31,891 bases of DNA from Chrysomallon squamiferum (taxonomy: Eukaryota > Mollusca > Gastropoda > Neomphalida > Peltospiridae): NCBI GenBank assembly GCA_012295275.1, contig CM022675.1:1870342-1902232 (forward strand), read 5' to 3'. The notes under the pieces were generated by a model. It did not search any database and was not told where the DNA came from. It saw nothing but the letters and a program-made list of their open reading frames with translations. Shown here one piece after another: positions 24,379-31,891 of this stretch. The position numbers were made by a program, and so were the translations under genes. Each line of letters opens with the position of its first letter. Position 1 is the first letter of the stretch.

Positions 24379-24675
24379 GTAAGGTGTCAGTCTGCGCCAG
24401 TTCTCCAGATTTGTGTGTACTATTTTTTGTTTATGTATGTAAGTTTGTAAGTACGTATGTATTAATGCATATTGGTGGGTACAAAACATAAATTTATAAT
24501 ATTATGATGCTAAGAAAAAGTTTTTTTTTTTTTTTTTTGATAACAGTTAATAACTGTATTAATACTCTGCTGTTTTATGACGTATCATTGATTATCACAA
24601 AGCACCTATATTTCACGGGTACAAACAGACACACAGACACACACACAATAATATTCATAGAATATAACATCATAG

Positions 24676-24800
24676 GTATTTATTTATTGATTTATTTATT
24701 TATTGATTTATTTATTGATTGATTTATTTATATATTTATTTATTTTTAATGTATGTGTTTGTTTGTTCGTTTGTTTGTTTATTTCTTTCTTTCTTTATTT
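24676..24800. repeat. (TTTA)n-rich microsatellite
   Basis: TTTA/TTGA tetranucleotides followed by GTTT/TTTC repeats, directly upstream of the acceptor of the first coding exon. Confidence 0.85.
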
Positions 24801-24826
24801 AATTTTCTTTTCAGTATAAAGTAAAT

Positions 24827-24878
24827 ATGTGGATATCATTCGTCTATCTGCTACTGCTAAGTTGTTCCATCACTCTAG
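24827..24878 (+). CDS. Signal-peptide exon
   Basis: ATG at 24827 opens [18 protein letters not shown], a short N-region, a Leu-rich core and small residues before the likely cleavage near Gly18. Exon ends in phase 1 at CTAG then GTAACT. The start was chosen as the first ATG after the acceptor at 24814 and because the peptide joins EGF1 in frame. Confidence 0.88.
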
Positions 24879-25062
24879 GTAACTTTATTTTCTTCTCCGT
24901 TTCTTTATAGAAATATTGTATGTGTCTGTTGTCACAAAAAGAAGGAGAATTTGAATATAGATAGTTCACACAGTGGAACCAAATATTTTAAATGACGATA
25001 TATATATTTTTTACATGGTGTAATTGGGTTAGGAACAAGACGACTTAAGTAATTAAATACGT

Positions 25063-25102
<40 letters not shown>

Positions 25103-25119
25103 AGTAATTAAATACGAGG

Positions 25120-25197
<78 letters not shown>

Positions 25198-25504
25198 ATT
25201 TAATTACTTAAGTCGTCTTGTTCCTAACCCTATTTCACTATCTAAAAAAAAAAAAATTATATATATATAATTGTCATCAGAAGAGTTAAATCATTTTAAG
25301 AAACTATACAATTCAAATAAAAAAAAAAAAAAAAAAAAAATAATGATTAATATTTCCAAATAAATAAATAAATAAATAAAATCAGAAACAAAAATTTTGA
25401 TTACTATAATTTCGATATGCTTTCTTTATTTCATACTGCTCACAACAGTTGTCATATTTAATGGTTATCTCCACATTATTCTTCCTAGTGTCTATTCTCT
25501 TCTA

Positions 25505-25551
<47 letters not shown>

Positions 25552-26362
25552 CTACTACCTCTATTGGAATTTAAACTAAAATCTGTCATCGTATATATTT
25601 CCTGTTTCTTATATTTAATAACATGTTGTATTTGTTTACAGGTGATGAGTTCTTCGACTGCAGACGACAGGGTCAGGATTGTGCTAATAATAAAACTTGT
25701 CAAAATGACGGCACCTGTGACTGTGGAAATGACTACACTGGCTACAGCTGTCAGCTGGAGAAAAGTCAGTATTGTAATTCTAATATGTGAAGTGTGGGTA
25801 ACTTCAATAACATCACCAAGAAGATATAGATATAGATTTTTATTTTTATTTTTTTCTATTTCATAACAGATACGAAATTTGTGTTTCCAGGTTTGAGTGG
25901 TTCAAGTCCGTGTACCAATCAGACTGACTCTTGTGGCTCTGATGGAGGTATCTGTTACAATGCTAATGGAAACAGGGCGTGTTTCTGTCCACCTGGTTTC
26001 TATGGTGACCACTGTGAAAACAAAAGATGTGACTAATTAATTCTACTTCACAAAATAATACTTTTTTTAATATCTTACACTGTTATTATATAGCAATGAA
26101 GGGTAGATGATATTCCAATTGTTTTCAGTATGCTCATTTATTATATATATATACTTACTATACTTTTCACCTCCCAAGAAAGTAATGTAAAATAAATAAA
26201 TAAATAACAAAAAGTATAATAGTAACATGCTATTTAAGTTTATCACTAAACACAGTCAGATTCATCATCTGATTTAAATTAATCTGAAAGGAAAGTTAAT
26301 GTTATTATTTGATGTCAAATACGCTTTTCTTCATGTTGAGTGTCTATTATTATAATTAGTAA

Positions 26363-26397
<35 letters not shown>

Positions 26398-27486
26398 ATA
26401 GTAGTAGTAGTAGTATCATCATCACAATCATGTTGATTATTCCTGCTAACAAATACTAATCTTAATATTTTAGATGAAGTTACCTGTGAGAAAAGTTCTA
26501 TGTTGATTGTGATTAATCCTGCTGGAACATTCAGTGGTGTCGTCTATGCTAAAGGTGGAAAAGACACGCCAGATTGCAAATTCACGTCATCAGATTTACC
26601 CTCGGAAAAACAGGGTGTGGGTCTCAGTGTTAAGGATACTGAATGTGGTGGGGTGACTCAGGTCTGTTCTTCACATTATTCATATTTTACTCTTTTTTTC
26701 TTAATGAACTATGTTTAAATACTTAGCTACTTCCATAAATTGTTTAAATAAAATAGATTTAAAGTTGTGTGCATTTGTGGAATTATAATATCAGAGAAAA
26801 TTGTTTTTAAAAATATTTCTTGTTATCTTTGTACAAAGTGGTATTAGACATTGACAGAACATAACTTGTGTAATTGTGACTCATTGTTAAGGTAAATGGA
26901 GGTCGAACTCGAGATGTGATCATTCAGTTCAGTGAAAAGTTTATGACAAACCTCGACACAAAAGTCTCTGTCACTTGTACTGAAAAAAACAACGATGCCA
27001 TAACCGTGACTGTCACCAAAGCCATAACAACCAAAGAAACTGAAAGGTTCGTTATAAATATTATTATTATTATATTTTTCTTTCTTTCCTGCAATGTATA
27101 TAAGTTCACTTACAATTGTGGTTAATATTTTCGGTAATGATGAAATTAATCCATTTCAAGTATCAATATTTTACTTTGGGATATTACACGTAAAAAAAAA
27201 AAAAAAAAAAAAAAAAAAAGATTAATTTGTATAAATTTATTAATACGGTGGAAAGTTTGGATGTTACTTGTGTATATCTGGGATACCTCTTGATGTTATT
27301 TCACAGAGACACACTGAACATCACAAACACAGTGAACTCAATAGACTCCTCGCTTGTCCAGTTCAACATCAACCTCAAAGACGGGTCTTCAGTTCCAGAA
27401 TCAGCAGCTGTATCTTTAGATGAAGAACTTACATTTGAGTTTACTACAAGTAGGAACAAGTTGTTGTTTCCATAGTTTTCTTTATT

Positions 27487-27541
<55 letters not shown>

Positions 27542-30127
27542 CTGTCATTAATTAATTTTAATTTCGCGTCATCTTCGTATATTTTTATTTTTTTATTTTT
27601 TTGTTATTGCTTATTTATTAATTTATCTAATTTTTTTTTATATATATATATATATTCTCAGACTTGACAGCAGAGGTACCAGATAAGATTGCCGACATTG
27701 AACCAGGTAATACATATATATGTACTACATTATAACTACAGACTTTAATTATTTACTTTGTGTTTCTGAATTGTGTCAGTGTTTATTATTGACTTAAAAC
27801 TGTCGACTTTCTCATTTTCAAACTACTCACAAATCGCTTCTAACGAATACTTCGCAATTTCGCAAAATGAGGATAATTTTCCTATCGGTTATTATAAATG
27901 TTTTTTTGTTTTTGTTTTTTTCTGTTTCATTATAAGTGAAAGTTCGCCTAGTTGATGGTAACACAACTAAAGAAGGTCGAGTAGAAGTTTTGTACAAAGG
28001 TAAATGGGGCAGACTGCACAGTAATCGTTTCACCTACTATGAGGCCACTGCAGTTTGTAGAACTCTGGGTTTCAACAAGTAAGTTAATAGCAAATAGTTC
28101 TGATTCTTATTGTACCTCTACCTTTCTGAGTCCGTATTTTCCAGTATTATGAAAGGAACTTTCTAAATGAAGAAATATAAAATAACGTCGAAGTAAAAAT
28201 ATATAAGAGAAACCATTGTGTGCGTGTGTGTATGTCTGCAAAAAAATTAATAAAAATAAAAAATAAGATAAAGAAGTAAATAAATAAATGAATTAAAAAA
28301 TACATAAAAATAATATCGTCTATATGTGTGTGTTAACACTGCTGTTACAATTAAGTTTCTGTCCTACAGCGCGTTTGGTATGCCACGTGGTAAAGGATTC
28401 TTCCCAGAAGGAACTGGACAAATTTGGGAAGGTGATTTACTCTGTCTTGGATTTGAAATGGACGTAGATGATTGCAATAAATGGAATATTACTGACTGTG
28501 GTGATGCCTGCACTGGAGAAGATATTGGACTGATATGTGACGGTAAAGAAATATTATTGTTCTCATCATCATCATCATTGTTATCATTATTATCATCATA
28601 ATTGTTCTTGTGGCCGTTCAGTAAGGAAAAATAAACTTTGTGTTTTGTTCCACTATAACAGAAAACCCTGCACCATACAAACTGAGGCTGGTCGGTGGCA
28701 ATAGCAAACAAGAAGGAAACCTTGAAGTATTTGATGACGGCAAATGGAATTCAGTGTGTAACAAAAATAAGTATGAGAACGAAAACGCTGTGGTTGAGTG
28801 CCGGCAAATGGGCTATGCAAAGTTAGTAAGTCTTTTTAAATTCAAACGTTCAATTGTAAAAAAAAAATAATAATAATAATTAAAAAAAAGTAATAATAAT
28901 TATAATAATAATAATAATAATAATACGATAACAACAACAACAACAACAACAACAACAGTAATGATAATAATAATAATAATAATAATAATAGTAGTAGTAA
29001 AATAATAATACAAATAATAATTGGTGGTTGTTGTTGCAGTAGTAGCAGCAGTAGTATAGTAGTAATAATAGTAGTAGTAGTAATGTTATCGTAAATACAT
29101 ACATACGGGCAAGGCCACATACACACGTTTAAATATACATACAAAATATATTGATATAAATTTCAACATTTCTAATCAAAACGATGATTGGTTAAATACA
29201 AATTTCCTGTGTTACTCTGATATTTGTTTTACGACTGTGGATCAAATCTATCATTGTGAGTAAACGACGTCTAGTATTTTACTTCTTATTATTTATGATT
29301 TTTGTTTTCATCAACGTTTGCTTTTCTAATTCTACACACTGTCCTACCACTGAGATATATTTTTGAATAACCTTTTAAATTTAACCTGCGTTTCTTCACA
29401 GATCATCAGTCTATAAATCTGAAATAATTACTGGAAATAAATGGAAGTATGAGATTATCAGCCTTACTTCTGAACCTGCTGTGCATTTGTCTATTCTCAG
29501 ACTTCGGAATGAAGAGAGTGAATGTCAATCTGTACATATTAGCTGTTCAGGTATTAATGTCAGTTACGTTTACTGTGTTTTGTTTATCTGATAACACTAT
29601 CGTCTTCTACAGAGAAAACGATTTACAATACAAGAAAGGTTCACGTTGTTATATGTTTTTTATCAACCTGTCACACTGTCAAGTTCAGGCACTACGAAAA
29701 ACATCAACATCCAACTACACATTACACTCTTATTATAACTATAACAGCTGTTTACTGCAGACGCTAAAAAAAAAAAAAAAAAAAAATACATAATAATAAG
29801 CAATGTGTATATGAAGTATATCAAAAAAAAAAACGAAAAAAAAACGAAAGAAATGAATGTATTGATTTCAGTTTTATGTTTATTTTCTAGTGGACATATC
29901 AAACATTGAATTACGATTAGTTGGTGGTCCAAGCAGTAACTACGGTGTAGTTGAAGTGAAAATAAACAATGAGTGGGGCAGACTGTATGATGATTATCCT
30001 AGTCCAGCAGTTGCTAGAGTTTTATGCAGAACACTTGGATTTAACGAGTAAGTAGAAACAGAACGTAATATTAAAGCAGGTAAATATCACTTGACACCAT
30101 GTACTAATGCTAATAAAGCTAATAATT

Positions 30128-30160
<33 letters not shown>

Positions 30161-31482
30161 ATGATGATGATGATGATGATAATGATGATGATGATGATGA
30201 TAATAATAATAATAATAAAATGACATCGATAATAACATTTAAACTGATATAAAAACTGATACAATTACTCTATATAAATTGATCTATTTTTTATCTATTT
30301 ATTTAAAGAAGTTATAAAGCAATATTACTGAGTGAACGTGAGCATAATCTGACGTCAAGCAACAAAAAGATTTGGACACAAAGTGTGTTTTGTTCAGGAC
30401 TGGAAAAGAGCATTAATGAGTGTTACATTAGATATAGTGAAAATGAAGATCATCAGAAGTACACAGCCCTGCTGTGCTCAGGTAATAAATTTTAGACAGC
30501 AGTCACTAAACATCTACCACATGTTTAATCATTTCTTCTATACAGAATAACATGCACTGTATTAGAGACAAAACACATCGAAATTAATAATGTGATCAAA
30601 TCTAAGACAAAAAGTGTGTGTATGTGTCAGATGACAAGAAATTTTAGTTTGTTATAGGCTTTTGTTTCTTACTGCAGAGGATAAAGCAGAAATTGAAATT
30701 CGTCTGGTTGGAGGCAGTTCAGAACGAGAAGGTCGAGTTGAGATTAAATATCTTGGAATGTGGGGCACAGTCTGTGATGACTATCATACTGATTACAACG
30801 CAGCAGTTTACTGCAGAATGCTGGGTTTCACTAAGTAAGTTATTAATAATGATTATTATAACATGTTTACTGCAGAATGCTGGGTTTCACTAAGAAAGTT
30901 ATTAATAATGATTTTGTAGCAGTTGTTTACTACAGTACTGTAAGATTATTAACAACGATTATTGTAGATGTAATAGCGAGTGTTACTAATAGCCCTCTTA
31001 CTTTCTTAAAATTATTTTTATTACAATTGTGTTTTTTTCTTTTCTCTTTCTTTTTTTTCTGTTTCTATTTTTATTTTATATTGTACTCTTCTTTGCTTCG
31101 CTTAGTAATTATTAATGATTGTTTAATACACATTGTAGGTTATTAGTAATGATTATTACGATAGCTAGACGCTACAACGTAATCGTTTTCCTTACGTAGG
31201 TTAATAATTATTGTTTCTATAGCAGCTCTCTATTATGACATTACCAACAACGGTTATTATAAGACTATGATAGTAAACAAACATACTTGCCAGTGACTCA
31301 TTGCCTGTTTTACAGTTCAAATGCTACAGCTGTTGAGAAAGCCTACTATGGTGAAGGATCAGGACCTATCTTTCTGCAGTACGTACACTGTTTGGGAAAT
31401 GAAACCAGTTTTGAACAATGCAGGTTTCAGTGGGACGACTTTTGGTGTAGCCATGAAGAAGATGCTGGTGTGAGATGTGCAG
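24827..31482 (+). CDS. Membrane-anchored ZP protein with nested SRCR domains (3'-partial)
   Basis: Fifteen coding exons: 24827-24878, 25642-25764, 25891-26028, 26474-26661, 26892-27046, 27307-27449, 27662-27706, 27937-28078, 28370-28542, 28662-28821, 29402-29550, 29891-30047, 30309-30481, 30678-30834, 31316-31482. They give 2122 nt of open frame (707 codons plus one base). All introns are GT-AG and phases match the minus-strand paralogue exon for exon. Residues: signal peptide 1-17, EGF 18-104, ZP-N 105-218, ZP-C first strands 219-266, linker 267-281, SRCR1 282-386, SRCR2 387-489, SRCR3 490-599, SRCR4 600-707. The remainder of ZP-C, furin site and membrane anchor should follow beyond 31891. 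By analogy with ZP and SRCR families it is an extracellular filament-forming recognition or adhesion protein; the specific role is unknown. Confidence 0.9.
25020..25232. repeat. Foldback inverted repeat around (TA)n
   Basis: A perfect 30-bp inverted repeat: the left arm at 25026-25055 begins GGGTTAGGAACAAGACGACT, and the right arm at 25201-25230 is its exact reverse complement. Between them are two (TA)n runs and a second TAAGTAATTAAATACG copy at 25101. Weaker similarity continues outside both arms. It could be a foldback/MITE-like insertion or an expanded hairpin in the first coding intron. Confidence 0.9.
25505..25550. repeat. Intronic (ATT)n
   Basis: ATT run upstream of the EGF1 exon; an (A)n run at about 25320-25340 and an (AAAT)n run at 25361-25380 are nearby. 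Confidence 0.9.
25642..25764 (+). CDS. EGF-like domain 1
   Basis: A 123-bp phase 1-1 exon encoding [36 protein letters not shown]. Six cysteines in EGF order, with the C-x-C pair and the aromatic-Gly motif before the last cysteine. No counterpart is visible in the minus copy because of the gap. Confidence 0.92.
25891..26028 (+). CDS. EGF-like domain 2
   Basis: A 138-bp phase 1-1 exon: [36 protein letters not shown]. Six cysteines and the [10 protein letters not shown] ending typical of EGF domains. The donor is the GT inside AAAAGATGTGACTAA; reading through would stop at once, so the exon ends at 26028. Confidence 0.92.
26362..26415. repeat. (TAG)n microsatellite
   Basis: TAG trinucleotide run in the intron before the ZP-N exons. 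Confidence 0.9.
26474..27046 (+). CDS. ZP-N domain (two exons)
   Basis: Exons 26474-26661 and 26892-27046. [69 protein letters not shown]. The four cysteines and flanking strands match the minus copy, with one extra codon in the loop after the last cysteine. Confidence 0.93.
27307..27449 (+). CDS. ZP-C domain, first strands
   Basis: A 143-bp exon, same length and phases as its paralogue. [20 protein letters not shown] is unchanged and [12 protein letters not shown] is nearly so. The conservation of this fragment in both genes argues that the split ZP-C is functional. An (AAT)n run at 27488-27540 follows. Confidence 0.88.
27662..27706 (+). CDS. Linker mini-exon
   Basis: A 45-bp phase 1-1 exon encoding [14 protein letters not shown]. 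It sits between the ZP-C fragment and SRCR1, one codon shorter than in the minus copy. Confidence 0.83.
27937..28542 (+). CDS. SRCR domain 1 (two exons)
   Basis: Exons 27937-28078 and 28370-28542. [76 protein letters not shown]. Lacks the WG..C cysteine and has the extra cysteine before the penultimate one, as in the paralogue. Its short intron lacks the 44-bp minisatellite. Confidence 0.93.
28662..29550 (+). CDS. SRCR domain 2 (two exons), with cysteine-pair loss
   Basis: Exons 28662-28821 and 29402-29550. First half: [31 protein letters not shown]. Second half: [33 protein letters not shown]. The two cysteines seen as ANC and HLC in the minus copy are both serine here, and overall similarity in this half is low. 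The frame is intact, so it is diverged rather than broken. The intron holds AAT/AAC/AGT simple sequence at about 28868-29085. Confidence 0.87.
29891..30481 (+). CDS. SRCR domain 3 (two exons)
   Basis: Exons 29891-30047 and 30309-30481. [62 protein letters not shown]. Four cysteines only, matching the paralogue. The intron carries a (GAT)n run at about 30128-30200; the donor GTAAGT follows GGATTTAACGA. Confidence 0.93.
30678..31482 (+). CDS. SRCR domain 4 (two exons)
   Basis: Exons 30678-30834 and 31316-31482. Canonical six-cysteine SRCR with [38 protein letters not shown]. Nearly identical to the minus copy in exons and intron. The donor GTGACA at 31483 leads in phase 1 to exons outside the window. 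Confidence 0.96.
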
Positions 31483-31891
31483 GTGACACTAAACAACTGT
31501 GAATGATTATTCTTTAAATTTCACTAGTTTTATGTCTTTTGTCACCTGTTATTTATAATGCTATTATTTACAAAATATCAGAAAGAAACTCAAAAATTAT
31601 CAATAAATTTAGAACATTGAAATTATTGCATTTTCGTTTTTTGAGAATAAACAACGTTAATAGATAAATGATAAAAACAACAACAAAAAAAACAACACTA
31701 GCCAGGGCAATAGACGTAATAATAATAGTAATAATAACAATAATAATAATTAGTATTATTATTATTATTAATATTATTATTATAATTATTAATATTGTTA
31801 TTATTATTATTAGAATGTTGACCTTTCATTGAATTTTATCATTAGCAACTTAAAAGTAATTCTTATGAGCTGCACGCCAAATCTATGAAAT
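30690..31891. repeat. High-identity inverted arm shared with 13061-14280
   Basis: From within the first SRCR4 exon to the window end, this segment is almost the same as the reverse complement of 13061-14280, including about 480 bp of SRCR4 intron and about 400 bp of the next intron. Position 31891 corresponds to 13061. Outside the arm, the neighbouring SRCR3-SRCR4 introns are clearly diverged. Confidence 0.9.

Noticed and set aside
29449-29793. A 114-codon plus-strand frame overlapping the second SRCR2 exon
   Set aside because: It is a shifted frame; the exon read in the phase set by its splice sites gives an SRCR half-domain.
10129-31482. Possibility that one inverted copy is a pseudogene
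   Set aside because: Both keep open frames and intact GT-AG splice sites across all visible exons; I saw no stop or frameshift in any exon.

Overview
The window is animal nuclear DNA: AT-rich, crowded with microsatellites (AAT, ATT, GATA/TCTA, GA, CA), minisatellites and transposon remnants, with intron-containing genes. The domain mix (EGF, ZP, two-exon SRCR domains) and the repeat style suggest a lophotrochozoan, most likely a mollusc such as a cephalopod. The species assignment is inference.

Layout. 1-10128 holds no gene I can support; it contains a direct duplication, a TA-flanked transposon-like element, a 41-bp tandem array and many microsatellites. 10129-21309 is a minus-strand multi-exon gene (16 visible coding exons), open at its 5' end, where a 200-N assembly gap (21692-21891) lies. 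21310-24826 is the shared upstream region between two divergent genes. 24827-31482 is a plus-strand paralogue (15 visible coding exons), complete at its 5' end and running off the window at its 3' end.

The two genes are head-to-head inverted paralogues with the same exon order and intron phases. Combining both, the encoded precursor is: signal peptide, two EGF-like domains, ZP-N, first strands of ZP-C, short linker, four SRCR domains, rest of ZP-C, a furin-type RKRR site, one transmembrane helix and a short basic tail, about 900 residues. The SRCR cassette lies inside the ZP-C domain rather than before or after the ZP module. This nested architecture is the main discovery in the window. It suggests a ZP-type filament-forming, furin-released ectodomain that carries SRCR domains as a side arm. 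Function (mucosal or immune recognition, egg coat, adhesion) cannot be decided from sequence.

The paralogues diverge unevenly. The SRCR4 exons and the downstream intron are almost identical between copies, whereas SRCR2 is strongly diverged and has lost a cysteine pair in the plus copy. This pattern suggests inverted-repeat gene conversion at one end and rapid divergence elsewhere.
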